A stretch of 64,000 nt of DNA from Duganella alba (lineage in GTDB: Bacteria; Pseudomonadota; Gammaproteobacteria; Burkholderiales; Burkholderiaceae_D), in NCBI RefSeq assembly GCF_009674495.1, contig NZ_WKJN01000003.1, positions 186,001 through 250,000 of the forward strand, written 5' to 3'. The translations under genes were made by a program, and so were the position numbers. Numbering within the stretch: the first letter of the stretch is position 1; each line of letters starts with the position of its first letter. The notes under the pieces were generated by a model. It was given only the letters and a program-made list of their open reading frames with translations. It was not told where the DNA came from and ran no database searches. Shown here one piece after another: positions 1 through 12,979 of this stretch.

Positions 1-375
1 CAGCTCAGCCAGTTGCTGTCGAACCACAGCAAGCCGGCCGCCAAGCCGGATTACCTGCGCTGGATACAGGCCGTGGTCGGCGCCAACCTGCGCATGATCT
101 CCACCCGTGAAGTGTTGTTTTTCCAGGCCGATGAAAAATACACGCGGGTGCAGACCGAGCAGTCGGAAGTGTTGATCCGCAAGACGCTCAAGGAGCTGGC
201 GGACGAGCTGGACCCGGACGAATTCTGGCGCATCCACCGCTCGACGCTGGTGCGCGTGGACGCCATCGAAGAAGTCACGCGCGACCTGCGCGGACGGCAG
301 ATGGTGCGCATCCGCAACCATCCAACCTTGCTGGAAGTGAGCCGCGGCCACACTCATTTATTCCAGCAAATGTAA
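1..375 (+). CDS. LytTR DNA-binding domain protein, C-terminal part (5' end outside window)
   Basis: The frame is open to the first base of the window, so this is the C-terminal ~124 residues of a longer protein. The visible part is a LytTR domain: a beta-rich segment with FFQADEKYTRV, then IRKTLKELADEL, then FWRIHRSTLV and a final VTRDLRGRQMV strand, the conserved landmarks of this DNA-binding fold. LytTR domains usually sit at the C-terminus of response regulators of the LytR/AlgR type, so an N-terminal receiver domain probably lies upstream; that is inference. The protein would bind direct repeats at promoters. An in-frame TTG at position 13 exists but has no convincing ribosome-binding site and is unlikely to be the real start. 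Confidence 0.85.
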   Translation, partial: QLSQLLSNHSKPAAKPDYLRWIQAVVGANLRMISTREVLFFQADEKYTRVQTEQSEVLIRKTLKELADELDPDEFWRIHRSTLVRVDAIEEVTRDLRGRQMVRIRNHPTLLEVSRGHTHLFQQM

Positions 376-430
376 CAGCGTCTGTTGGGCATCGGCGTAT
401 ACTGGATCTCTTCACTCAAGGGAGGGAACG

Positions 431-3802
<3,372 letters not shown>

Positions 3803-3814
3803 GTAATGCTCCGA

Positions 3815-6196
3815 TCAGACGCCGTAGGGGATCCAGATGTTTTTGACTTGCGATGCGTGCGCGAGGACTGCGCGGCCGCCGGCTTGCGCCGTGCTGTACC
3901 AGTCGCGCCCCTTCGCCCCGCCAACCCAGGTGCGCTTCAGCGATGCGGCCGACAGGCGCTCGACTTCGGCGCAGCCTTCGGCCGAGCCGTCGTGACGCCA
4001 TACGGCATCGATATCGCTATGCGTCGCCAGCGTGCGCGCCAGTTCATCAGCCGAACCGGTGACGATGTTGACCACACCGCCCGGCAGGTCCGAGGTATCG
4101 AACACCTGATACAGATCGGTGGCCGACAACGGATGCGCTTCCGACGGCACCACCACCACGCGGTTGCCCAGCGCGATCGCCGGCGCCACCAGCGAGATGA
4201 AGCCCAGCAGCGGCGACTCGTTCGGGCACACAATGCCGATTACGCCCAGCGGCTCGTTCAGCGCCACGGTGATGCCATGCATCGGCGGCTGATGCGCCAG
4301 GCCGTCGTACTTGTCGGCCCAGGCAGCGTAGTAGAACAGACGCTCGATCGACGCCTGCACTTCCTTCTCGGCGTTTTTCGTGCCGGTCATGGCGGCGATG
4401 CGGGCGGCGAATTCCTCGCCGCGCGCCGCCAGGTTTTCAGCGATGTAGTACAGCACTTGCGCGCGGTTGTGCGACGTCGCCTTGGTCCAGCCGCCAGCCT
4501 TGTGCGCGGCTTCCACGGCGTTGCGGATGTCCTTGCGGCTGCCCTCGCCCACTTCGGCGATGAAGGAACCGTCGGCGCCGTGAATCGCGCGGCTGTAGGC
4601 GCCATCAGGGCGCGCCTGCTTGCCGCCGATGTACATCTTGGCGGTGCGGTCGATGCCGAACGGACTGCCGGCCGGCACGGCGGCTTTCGCCTTGGCCTTG
4701 GCTTCCACCACCGGCGCGGCGGGACGCGCGTCTTCCGACAGCGCTGTCAGGTACTCGTACATGCCTTCGCGGCCGCCTTCACGGCCAAAGCCGGATTCGC
4801 GGTAGCCGCCGAAGCCGCAAGCGGCGTCGAACTGGTTGGCGGTGTTAATCCACACCACGCCGGCCTTGATCTGCGGCGCGACGTCCAGCGCCAGCGAGAT
4901 GTTCTCGGTCCACACGCAGGCGGCCAGGCCGTACACGGTGTTGTTCGCCAGCTGCACCACTTCAGGCGGCGTGCGGAAGCTCATCGCCACCAGCACCGGT
5001 CCGAAGATCTCGGCCTGCGCCACGGCGGCCGACGTCGATGCGCCGGTGATCAGCGTAGGCGGGAACCACGAGCCGTCCGCCGGCAGTTCGCAGGCCGGCT
5101 GGTACACGGTGCAGCCTTCGTCGCGCGCCGATTGCACCAGGCCTTCGATGCGCTGCTTCTGCACCGGATCGACCAGCGCGCCGATGTCCATCGACTTGTC
5201 CAGCGGCGAACCAAGGGTCAGCTTGTCCATGCGGGCGCGCAGCTTGGCCAGGAACTTGTCCTGCACCGATTCCTGCACCAGCAGGCGCGAACCCGCGCAG
5301 CACACCTGGCCCTGGTTGAACCAGATCGAATCGACCAGGCCTTCGACAGCGGCGTCCAGGTCCGCATCTTCAAACACGATGAACGGCGATTTGCCGCCCA
5401 GTTCCAGCGACAGCTTCTTGCCGCTGCCTGCGGTGGCCTGGCGAATCAGGCGGCCCACCTCGGTCGAACCGGTGAAGGCCAGCTTGTCGATGCCTTCGTG
5501 CTTGACGATGGCTTCGCCCACGCTGCCGTCGCCGGTGACGATGTTGACGACGCCCGCTGGCACGCCGGCCTGCACGCAGATTTCCGCGAACAGCAGCGCG
5601 GTCAGCGAGGTGAATTCGGCCGGCTTGAAGACCACGGTGTTACCGGCGGCCAGCGCCGGCGCGATTTTCCACGACAGCATCAGCAGCGGGAAATTCCACG
5701 GCACGATCTGGCCCACCACGCCCACGGCGCGGTAGTCGGCGAATTCTTCGGCTTGCAGTTGCGCCCAGCCGGCATGGTAGTAGAAATGGCGCGCGGCCAG
5801 CGGCAGATCGACGTCGCGGGTTTCGCGGATGGTCTTGCCGTTGTCCAGCGTTTCCAGCACGGCGAACAGGCGGGAATGCTTTTGCAGCAGGCGCGCCAGC
5901 GCGTACATCACTTTGGCGCGGCCATGGCCGCCCAGCGCCTGCCAGCCCGGCTGCGCGGCGCGCGCGGCGGCGACAGCGCGGTCAACGTCGGCGCTGGTGG
6001 CTTGCGTCAGGTCGGCCAGCTTGGCGGCATCGGCTGGATTGATGGAGGCGAACAGTTCGCCCGGCGCGGTCCACGCGTTGTCGATGAACAGGCCGAATTG
6101 GCGGCCGTGCTGCTCCAGCCACGCTTGCGCTTCTTTGGTGCTCTCCGGTGCTGGGCCGTATTCCATGGTGTTCAGGATCTCTTTGATGGTTGGCAT
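3815..6196 (-). CDS. ALDH16-type two-domain aldehyde dehydrogenase
   Basis: This 793-residue protein holds two aldehyde dehydrogenase modules. The first (~residues 25-510) is complete: PWNFP with Asn168, LELGGK with Glu265, and the catalytic cysteine in GQVCCAGSR (Cys299). The second (from ~residue 540) begins like a second ALDH (MYIGGKQARPDGAYSR, then VCPNESPLLGF) but I find no LELGG and no cysteine signature, so it should not be catalytic. That is the architecture of the ALDH16 family. Start chosen at ATG 6196; the longer frame to 6334 would overlap deoC. Between deoC and deoA, it most simply oxidises acetaldehyde from the DeoC reaction to acetate; that role is inferred from position. Confidence 0.88.
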   Translation of the reverse strand: MPTIKEILNTMEYGPAPESTKEAQAWLEQHGRQFGLFIDNAWTAPGELFASINPADAAKLADLTQATSADVDRAVAAARAAQPGWQALGGHGRAKVMYALARLLQKHSRLFAVLETLDNGKTIRETRDVDLPLAARHFYYHAGWAQLQAEEFADYRAVGVVGQIVPWNFPLLMLSWKIAPALAAGNTVVFKPAEFTSLTALLFAEICVQAGVPAGVVNIVTGDGSVGEAIVKHEGIDKLAFTGSTEVGRLIRQATAGSGKKLSLELGGKSPFIVFEDADLDAAVEGLVDSIWFNQGQVCCAGSRLLVQESVQDKFLAKLRARMDKLTLGSPLDKSMDIGALVDPVQKQRIEGLVQSARDEGCTVYQPACELPADGSWFPPTLITGASTSAAVAQAEIFGPVLVAMSFRTPPEVVQLANNTVYGLAACVWTENISLALDVAPQIKAGVVWINTANQFDAACGFGGYRESGFGREGGREGMYEYLTALSEDARPAAPVVEAKAKAKAAVPAGSPFGIDRTAKMYIGGKQARPDGAYSRAIHGADGSFIAEVGEGSRKDIRNAVEAAHKAGGWTKATSHNRAQVLYYIAENLAARGEEFAARIAAMTGTKNAEKEVQASIERLFYYAAWADKYDGLAHQPPMHGITVALNEPLGVIGIVCPNESPLLGFISLVAPAIALGNRVVVVPSEAHPLSATDLYQVFDTSDLPGGVVNIVTGSADELARTLATHSDIDAVWRHDGSAEGCAEVERLSAASLKRTWVGGAKGRDWYSTAQAGGRAVLAHASQVKNIWIPYGV

Positions 6197-6213
6197 GACA
6201 GTGTCCGTGTTCT

Positions 6214-7176
6214 TTATGGTTGCGCGTGGCGGTGAGCGGCCGAGTAGTGTCCGGTCACGTAGTGTTCCAGCTGGCGTTCGATGTCGGTCAGCAGGCTCGA
6301 TGCGCCGATGCGGAACAGGTGCGGCTCCAGCCACTCGTTGCCCAGTTCTTCCTTCATCAGCGTCAGGTACTGCAGCGCGGCCTTGGCCGTGCCGACGCCG
6401 CCCGCAGGCTTGTAGCCGATCTTGAAGCCGGTCTGCTCGTGGTATTCGCGGATCGCGCGCACCATCGTCAGCGACACGGGGATCGTTGCGTTGACCGGTT
6501 CTTTACCGGTCGAAGTCTTGATGAAGTCCGCGCCGGCCATCATGCACACCCACGATGCCTTGGCCACGTTTTCCAGCGTGACCAGTTCACCGGTCGCCAG
6601 AATCGCTTTCACGTGCGCTTCGCCGCAAGCCTTGCGGTAAGCCAGCATCTCGTCGTACAGCGCCTGCCAGTTGCCGGTCAAAACGTGCTGGCGGGTGATG
6701 ACGATATCGATCTCGGAGGCGCCGGCGGCGACCGACAGTTCGATCTCGCGCACCTTGGTTTCCATGCTGGTCAGGCCGGCCGGGAAGCCGGTCGACACGG
6801 CGGCGATCGGCAGGCGGCCTTGCAGCACGTCGACCGCGGGCTTGATCATCTCGTGGTACACGCAGACGGCGCCGGTGGCCAGGTTGACGTCTTGCAGGCC
6901 AAGTGCCTCCACCAGATCGGCGCGCAGCGGACGCAGCGCCTTGCGGCACAGGCGCTCGACGCGGCCCGGCGTATCGTCGCCCGACAGCGTGGTCAGGTCG
7001 ATCAGGCCGATGGCCTTGACCAGCCAGGCGGCCTGGTATTCCTTCTTCACCGTGCGGCGGTTGGCCAGGCTGGCGGCGCGGCGGTCGGCGGCGCTCTTGT
7101 TCACGTGGATGTGATTGATCCAGCCCAGGTCCAGCGGGACAGCTTCATTGCGTTTGAAATCGGTAATGATGCTCAT
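6214..7176 (-). CDS. deoC: Deoxyribose-phosphate aldolase
   Basis: A 320-residue class I aldolase that splits 2-deoxyribose-5-phosphate into glyceraldehyde-3-phosphate and acetaldehyde. Landmarks are EIDIVITRQHVLTG, HVKAILATGEL, the Schiff-base lysine in DFIKTSTGK, and the phosphate-binding KPAGGVGT near the C-terminus. It is longer than the ~260-residue E. coli enzyme, with ~55 additional N-terminal residues (IHVNKSAADRRAA) as in eukaryotic and several beta-proteobacterial homologs. The ATG overlaps the stop of deoB (ATGA), so the two are coupled. Confidence 0.94.
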   Translation of the reverse strand: MSIITDFKRNEAVPLDLGWINHIHVNKSAADRRAASLANRRTVKKEYQAAWLVKAIGLIDLTTLSGDDTPGRVERLCRKALRPLRADLVEALGLQDVNLATGAVCVYHEMIKPAVDVLQGRLPIAAVSTGFPAGLTSMETKVREIELSVAAGASEIDIVITRQHVLTGNWQALYDEMLAYRKACGEAHVKAILATGELVTLENVAKASWVCMMAGADFIKTSTGKEPVNATIPVSLTMVRAIREYHEQTGFKIGYKPAGGVGTAKAALQYLTLMKEELGNEWLEPHLFRIGASSLLTDIERQLEHYVTGHYSAAHRHAQP

Positions 7177-8366
7177 AACAGATTGGTTCCGTTTTCGAGT
7201 GGTTTGACGCCGAGGTGATGGGCCAGGGTCTGGCCGATGTCGGAGAAGGATTCGGAAATGCCCAGCGACTGCGCTTTCACATTCGGACCGAAGAAGATCA
7301 TCGGGATGTGTTCGCGCGTGTGGTCGGAGCCCGGCCAGGTTGGATCGCAGCCATGGTCGGCGGTGATCACCACCAGGTCGTCCGGTTGCAGCTTGGCGAT
7401 GAACTCCGGCAGGCGCGCATCCATCTCGTGCAGCGCGTTCGAATAGCCCTTGACGTCGCGGCGATGGCCGAAGGCCTGGTCAAAGTCGACGAAGTTCACG
7501 AAGGTCAGCGACTTGTCGCCCGCTTCGTCGGCCACTTTCAGCAGCGCGTCGAACAGCGCCATATTGTCCTTGCCCTTGACCACGCGCGACACGCCCTGGG
7601 TGGCGAAGATGTCGCTGATCTTGCCCAGCGCGATGACTTCGCCGCCGTCGTTCTTCACGTGGTCCAGCAGCGTCGGCGCCGGCGGCGCGACAGCGTAGTC
7701 GTGACGGTTGGTGGTACGGGTGTAGTTGCCGTTCGCGCCCAGGAATGGACGGGCGATCACGCGGCCGATGTTGTACGGCTCGACCAGCTTGAAGGCGATC
7801 TCGCACACTTCATACAGGCGCTCCAGGCCGAACGACTCCTCGTGCGCGGCGATCTGCAGCACCGAGTCGGCCGAGGTGTAGATGATCGGCTTGCCGGTGG
7901 CGACATGCTCGTCACCGTGCTTGTTGATGATCTCCGTGCCCGACGCGTGGCAGTCGCCGAGGAAGCCCGGCACGCCGGTCAGCTCCTGCAGTTTGGCGGT
8001 CAGCTCGGCCGGGAACGACGGCACGGTTTTCGGGAAGTAGCCCCAGTCGAATTCCACCGGCACGCCGGCGATTTCCCAGTGGCCGGACTGGGTGTCCTTG
8101 CCGGTCGAACGCTCGCGCGCCGCGCCGTAGGCCGCGGTGAAGCCGTCGCGTTGATTGAAGCCGGTGGCCCACTCGCCGCTGGCCAGATGCGCGGCGGCGG
8201 TCAGGCCCAGGTTTTCCATGGTCGGCAGCGACATCGGCGTGCCACTCTTGGCGACTTGTTCGGCGATGTGGCCGAAGGTGTTGGCGCCGGCGTCGTTGTA
8301 CTTCGCCGCGTCGGGCGTGGCGCCCAGACCAAACGAATCGAGCAGCAGGATAAATGCGCGTTTCAT
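7173..8366 (-). CDS. deoB: Phosphopentomutase
   Basis: A 397-residue alkaline-phosphatase-superfamily metalloenzyme that interconverts (deoxy)ribose-1-phosphate and -5-phosphate, linking the phosphorylases (DeoA, PNP) to DeoC and the pentose phosphate pathway. The metal-site motifs are LLDSFGLGATPDA at the N-terminus, the catalytic threonine region STGKDTQSGHWEI, NFVDFDQAFGHRRD, and the C-terminal TADHGCDPTWPGSDHTREH. First gene after the intrinsic terminator that separates it from pnp; a GGAGTT ribosome-binding site precedes the ATG. Confidence 0.95.
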   Translation of the reverse strand: MKRAFILLLDSFGLGATPDAAKYNDAGANTFGHIAEQVAKSGTPMSLPTMENLGLTAAAHLASGEWATGFNQRDGFTAAYGAARERSTGKDTQSGHWEIAGVPVEFDWGYFPKTVPSFPAELTAKLQELTGVPGFLGDCHASGTEIINKHGDEHVATGKPIIYTSADSVLQIAAHEESFGLERLYEVCEIAFKLVEPYNIGRVIARPFLGANGNYTRTTNRHDYAVAPPAPTLLDHVKNDGGEVIALGKISDIFATQGVSRVVKGKDNMALFDALLKVADEAGDKSLTFVNFVDFDQAFGHRRDVKGYSNALHEMDARLPEFIAKLQPDDLVVITADHGCDPTWPGSDHTREHIPMIFFGPNVKAQSLGISESFSDIGQTLAHHLGVKPLENGTNLL

Positions 8367-8375
8367 AATGAACTC

Positions 8376-8405
8376 CTAAAAAGCAAAAGGGCGGACTAGC
8401 CGCCC
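8376..8405 (-). terminator. Rho-independent terminator / attenuator between pnp and deoB
   Basis: Read on the minus strand, a perfect six-pair stem GGGCGG / CCGCCC with a five-base loop is followed by TTTTGCTTTTT. It lies 12 bases after the pnp stop and only ~10 bases before the deoB start, inside what looks like one operon, so it probably gives partial termination. Confidence 0.7.
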
Positions 8406-8417
8406 CTGTTTGGTTCC

Positions 8418-9257
8418 TTAAGCTTGCGGCGTTTTCGCCACGTTGCCCAGGAAGCCCAGGATCACTTCAATCAGCGACGTCGCTGCGATCGCTGCGTACT
8501 TCAAGGTCTGGTCATGCGACAGCGGGAACGGCGACAGGCCTTCGGCCAGATTGGTAATCGCCGACACGCCGACCACTTTCAGGCCGCAGTGACGGGCCGA
8601 CACCACTTCCGGCACCACCGACATGCCGACCACATCGGCGCCCAGCGTCTTGAACGCGCGGATTTCCGCAGGCGTTTCAAAGTTAGGGCCGGCGTAGGCG
8701 ATGTACACGCCTTCATGCAGCGTCACGTTTTTCTCTTTGGCCGAGGTTTGCAGCAGCGCGCGCAGTTCCGCATCGTAGGCGTTGGCCATGCTGAAGAAGC
8801 GCGGACCGAAACGCTCGTCGTTCGGGCCCATCATCGGGGTGCCCGGCAGGAAGTTGATATGGTCGGTCAGCGCCACCAGCGCGCCGGCATCGACTTCGGT
8901 GCGCAGCGAACCGGCCGCATTGGTCACGAACAGCATTTCGCAGCCCAGCAGCTTCATGGTGCGCACGGCGCTGGTCATCACGCCCAGGCCGTAGCCTTCG
9001 TAGACGTGGCCGCGGCCCTTCATGCACACCACCTGCACGCCCGACAGCGTACCGATCACCAGTTCGCCGGCGTGGCCGTGCACGGTGGAAATCGGGAAAC
9101 CTGGCAGTTCGTCGTAGCCGATGGTGATCGCATCGGTCATCTGTTCCGCCAGCACGCCCAGGCCGGAACCAAGGATCATCGCCACGCGCGGTTTAAAGCC
9201 TTGTGGAAGACGGGCGCGAATGATGTCGGCTGCCTGGAATGGGAAGTTATTAGACAT
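8418..9257 (-). CDS. Purine-nucleoside phosphorylase (trimeric PunA/XapA class)
   Basis: This 279-residue enzyme phosphorolyses purine nucleosides to base plus (deoxy)ribose-1-phosphate. It belongs to the trimeric class rather than the hexameric DeoD class: MILGSGLGVLAEQ near the N-terminus, HGHAGELVIG with the phosphate-site histidine, VTNAAGSL, the purine-site glutamate region YAGPNFETPAEIR, VGMSVVPEV and SAITNLAEG with the base-contacting Asn. Class members differ in preference for inosine, guanosine or xanthosine, and I cannot separate PunA from XapA by eye. Start taken at ATG 9257 (MSNNFPFQ) with GAGGAT upstream. First gene of the deo operon. Confidence 0.92.
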   Translation of the reverse strand: MSNNFPFQAADIIRARLPQGFKPRVAMILGSGLGVLAEQMTDAITIGYDELPGFPISTVHGHAGELVIGTLSGVQVVCMKGRGHVYEGYGLGVMTSAVRTMKLLGCEMLFVTNAAGSLRTEVDAGALVALTDHINFLPGTPMMGPNDERFGPRFFSMANAYDAELRALLQTSAKEKNVTLHEGVYIAYAGPNFETPAEIRAFKTLGADVVGMSVVPEVVSARHCGLKVVGVSAITNLAEGLSPFPLSHDQTLKYAAIAATSLIEVILGFLGNVAKTPQA

Positions 9258-9297
9258 GAAGATCCTCTGTTTTTTTGATATGGCTGGGGAAGCTGAC

Positions 9298-9309
9298 ATG
9301 ATGCATCAT
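9298..9309. promoter_or_regulatory. Perfect 12-bp palindrome upstream of pnp (candidate operator)
   Basis: ATGATGCATCAT is a perfect inverted repeat ~41-52 bases upstream of the pnp start, in the AT-rich divergent pnp/psuK region. Its location suits an operator for the deo operon, but no regulator can be assigned from sequence alone. Confidence 0.35.
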
Positions 9310-9412
9310 CGTGCATATGTATGGCAAATACCATTTTTCTTAGCCATTTATATAAAAGTGATATAAATCGGCGGTATTATAAACCAAGGCAAACTTAGCC
9401 GCAGACGTGCGA

Positions 9413-9454
9413 TTGACTCGATTCAAACAAATGTTTACTATTGAAGACAATTGT
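9413..9454 (+). promoter_or_regulatory. Sigma-70 promoter with overlapping inverted repeats for psuK-psuG
   Basis: TTGACT (9413-9418) and TACTAT (9436-9441) are separated by exactly 17 bases, a strong sigma-70 match ~31 bases before the psuK start. The spacer holds AAACA-AA-TGTTT (9425-9436), and the palindrome ACAATTGT (9447-9454) lies at the expected transcription start. This arrangement suggests repression, possibly by the helix-turn-helix domain fused to PsuK itself; that link is inference. Confidence 0.6.
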
Positions 9455-9471
9455 TTAAAAGGGCCACTACC

Positions 9472-10602
9472 GTGACCGACTCCTCCAAAAAGGAACAGCT
9501 CTACCAGCTGATCCGCGCCAACCCCTTCATCTCCCAGCAAGACCTGGCGGTCGAGCTGCGCCTGTCGCGCTCCGCCGTGGCCGGCCACATCGCCGGCCTG
9601 ATCCGCGAACGTCGCCTGCTGGGCCGCGCCTATGTGCTGCCGGACAAGCGTCCGGTGATGTGCATCGGCGCCGCCAATCTGGACCGCAAGCTGCGCACCA
9701 TCGAGGCGATGCAGTTGGGCACCTCCAATCCCGCCACCGCCGAGGAAGTCTACGGCGGCGTGGCGCGCAACATCGCCGAAAACCTGGCCCGCCTGAACCT
9801 GCCGGTGGCGCTGCTGACCGCCCTCGGCGACGACGGCGCCGGCCGCAACCTGCAGGACCACGCGGAAGCCGCCGGCATCGACACGCGCGGCAGCCTCAAG
9901 CTGCCGGACAACGCCACCGGCACCTACACCGCCATCCTCGACGACAAGGGCGAGCTGGTGGTGGCGCTGGCCGACATGGCGCTGTACGACCACATCACGC
10001 CGGCGTTCCTGGCCAGCCGCCAGCCGCAGCGCTCCGCCGCCGCCATGACCGTGGCCGACCTGAATCTGCCCGCCGACAGCATCACCGCGCTGCTGGACAG
10101 TGCGCGCGGCGACAATGTGCCGCTGGTGATCGTCGCCGTGTCGCAGCCGAAAATGGCACGCCTGCCGGCCAGCCTGCAGGGCCTGCGCCTGCTGATCCTC
10201 AATCGCGGCGAACTGGAAACCCGCGCCGGCCGCGCGCTGCCCACCGAAGCCGACGTGCGCGCCGCCTGCAACGAGGTGCGCCTGCAAGGCGCGCAGGACG
10301 TCATCGTCACCTGCGGCAGCCAGGGCGTGTACCACACGCGCGGGGCCGAACTGGTATGGCTGGCCGCGCACCAGGTGGATGTGGTGGACGTCACCGGCGC
10401 CGGCGACGCCTTCTCGGCCGCCATCTGCTGGTCCCTGTACCAGGGCAGCGACGACCTGACGCTGGCCTGCCGCCGTGGCCTGAAGGTCGCGGCGATGACG
10501 CTGGAAAGCCAGGAAACCGTCTCGCCGGTGCTGGCCGCCGATGTCCTCGACGAAATTCACGATTTTGATATGAGCGCTCCGCTCTTCCCTAGTAAAGGAT
10601 AA
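9472..10602 (+). CDS. psuK: Pseudouridine kinase (PfkB family) with N-terminal helix-turn-helix
   Basis: This 376-residue protein phosphorylates pseudouridine to pseudouridine-5'-phosphate, the substrate of PsuG encoded 4 bp downstream. Residues ~1-60 are a winged-helix DNA-binding module ([20 protein letters not shown], recognition helix included); residues ~65-376 are a ribokinase-like PfkB domain with [24 protein letters not shown] and the anion-hole/catalytic motif [13 protein letters not shown]. The HTH-PfkB fusion resembles E. coli YeiI. GTG at 9472 is preferred because the upstream in-frame TTG at 9451 would fall inside the promoter/operator. Kinase assignment rests on psuG linkage; it may autoregulate. 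Confidence 0.85.
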   Translation: MTDSSKKEQLYQLIRANPFISQQDLAVELRLSRSAVAGHIAGLIRERRLLGRAYVLPDKRPVMCIGAANLDRKLRTIEAMQLGTSNPATAEEVYGGVARNIAENLARLNLPVALLTALGDDGAGRNLQDHAEAAGIDTRGSLKLPDNATGTYTAILDDKGELVVALADMALYDHITPAFLASRQPQRSAAAMTVADLNLPADSITALLDSARGDNVPLVIVAVSQPKMARLPASLQGLRLLILNRGELETRAGRALPTEADVRAACNEVRLQGAQDVIVTCGSQGVYHTRGAELVWLAAHQVDVVDVTGAGDAFSAAICWSLYQGSDDLTLACRRGLKVAAMTLESQETVSPVLAADVLDEIHDFDMSAPLFPSKG

Positions 10603-10606
10603 AACC

Positions 10607-11521
<915 letters not shown>

Positions 11522-11540
11522 CCGACATCGAGCCGCCGCC

Positions 11541-12449
11541 ATGTCCATCGATCTGAAACAACTGAAGTACTTCCTCGCCGTGGCTGAAGAAAAAAGTTTC
11601 AGCCGTGCCGCCGAGCGCCTGCACATTTCGCAGCCGCCGCTGAGCCAGCAGATCATGAAACTGGAAAGTGAACTGGGCGTGAAGCTGTTCGCCCGCACCA
11701 CCCGCACTTTCGAGCTGACGGTGGCAGGCAAGGCGCTGATGAGTGAAGCGTCGGACATGCTGGCCAAGATGCGCATGACCATCGACACCATCCGTCAGAT
11801 CGACCGCGGCGAAGTGGGACGGCTGCGGGTGGGTATCGTCGGCTCGGCGATGTGGGGACCGATTCCCAGCCTGCTGGAGGAATTCCAGACCAAGTTCCCG
11901 CGCGTGACCTGGACCTTGCACGAACTGGGTCCGACGCTGCAATACGACGCCCTGCGCGCCAAGCAGATCGACGTCGGCTTCTGGCGCGAACCGAAGCTCG
12001 ACGAAGATTATCTGAAAGCGGACAACCTGCGCCAGGAACTGTGCTTCCGCGAAGACGTGTGCGTGGCCATCAACGAACACCATCCGCTGGCCAAGCAGGA
12101 TGCGCTGGAACTGATGGACATCGCCGAGGAGCCGATGCTGACGCTGGCGCTCGACAAGTCGTCGTTCCCGCGCTACCTGATGCAGTGCTGTGTGAAGGCC
12201 GGCTTCCAGCCGACGATTTTCCAGGAAGCGTCCGAACCGCAGACGCTGCTGGCGATGGTGGGTGCGGGACTGGGCGTGGCGCTGATGCCGGAGACCACCA
12301 GCCGCATCGGCTGGCCGGGCGTGGTGTTTGTGCCGATCCGCAGCAATCCGCCGTCGGCCAATTTGTACATCACCTACACCACGACCGACGATGCGCCGGT
12401 GGTGCGGGCCTTCCTGAATATCTTGAATCCGCCGGCACGGGAGAATTGA
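11541..12449 (+). CDS. LysR-family transcriptional regulator
   Basis: A 302-residue LysR-type regulator: the N-terminal winged helix (LKQLKYFLAVAEEKSFSRAA ... HISQPPLSQQI) is followed by the linker helix and a type 2 periplasmic-binding-like effector domain beginning around GRLRVGIVGSAMWG. It starts 19 bp after psuG on the same strand and probably belongs to the same transcript, or is separately expressed and controls neighbours; the effector is unknown. ATG 11541 is chosen because it begins the standard LysR N-terminus. Confidence 0.9.
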   Translation: MSIDLKQLKYFLAVAEEKSFSRAAERLHISQPPLSQQIMKLESELGVKLFARTTRTFELTVAGKALMSEASDMLAKMRMTIDTIRQIDRGEVGRLRVGIVGSAMWGPIPSLLEEFQTKFPRVTWTLHELGPTLQYDALRAKQIDVGFWREPKLDEDYLKADNLRQELCFREDVCVAINEHHPLAKQDALELMDIAEEPMLTLALDKSSFPRYLMQCCVKAGFQPTIFQEASEPQTLLAMVGAGLGVALMPETTSRIGWPGVVFVPIRSNPPSANLYITYTTTDDAPVVRAFLNILNPPAREN

Positions 12450-12451
12450 AC

Positions 12452-12979
12452 ATGGCCGTTCTCGCCACCGCGCGCCTGCAATTGCAGCCCTTCGACGATC
12501 AACATTACGATGGCTTGCGCGCGCTGAACAGCGATCCGGAAGTGATGCGCTACATCACCGGCAGGCCGGAGACGGCGGAAGAAACCACCGCGTTCATCGC
12601 CAGGGTCAAAGCGGCATGGGCCACGCTGGGCTATTCGTGGTGGGCGTTCATCGACAACGACTCCGGGCAGTTGATTGGTGCCGGGTGCATCCAGAATATC
12701 GAACGCAATCCTGACAATCCGCTGGAAATCGGCTGGCGCCTGCGTCCCGATGCACAGGGCAAGGGCTATGCGAAGGAGGCCGCGCTAGCGATGGCCAATT
12801 TTGCTTTCGAGGTCCTGGAGAGCCCGCAACTGGTGGCGGTTTGCCACGTGCAAAATACCGGTTCAGAAAAAATGATGCAGCGCCTGGGCATGACCTATCG
12901 CGGCGTCGAGCGCTGGTACAACACCGATACCACGGTCTACGTGGTGACCAGGGACGCATGGCGTAAAGCGGCGCATTAG
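12452..12979 (+). CDS. GNAT-family N-acetyltransferase (RimJ/RimL-like)
   Basis: This 175-residue protein has the RimJ/RimL-type acetyltransferase layout: TARLQLQPF near the N-terminus, EIGWRLRPDAQGKGYAKEA as the acetyl-CoA binding motif A, and VCHVQNTGSEKMMQRLGMTY as motif B. The acceptor could be a protein N-terminus, an amino acid or an antibiotic; nothing in the sequence decides. It starts 2 bp after the LysR stop, so it is translationally linked, and its TAG overlaps the convergent pcp stop in TTAG. Confidence 0.85.
   Translation: MAVLATARLQLQPFDDQHYDGLRALNSDPEVMRYITGRPETAEETTAFIARVKAAWATLGYSWWAFIDNDSGQLIGAGCIQNIERNPDNPLEIGWRLRPDAQGKGYAKEAALAMANFAFEVLESPQLVAVCHVQNTGSEKMMQRLGMTYRGVERWYNTDTTVYVVTRDAWRKAAH

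Noticed and set aside
4740-6196. ALDH with a frameshift or duplication fused by error
   Set aside because: One continuous 793-codon frame with the known ALDH16 two-module order; the second module begins cleanly and lacks catalytic residues as expected for the family.
3806-6235. An 809-codon plus-strand open frame opposite the ALDH16 gene
   Set aside because: Shadow frame of a strongly supported gene; low-complexity His/Arg/Gln content and no ribosome-binding site.
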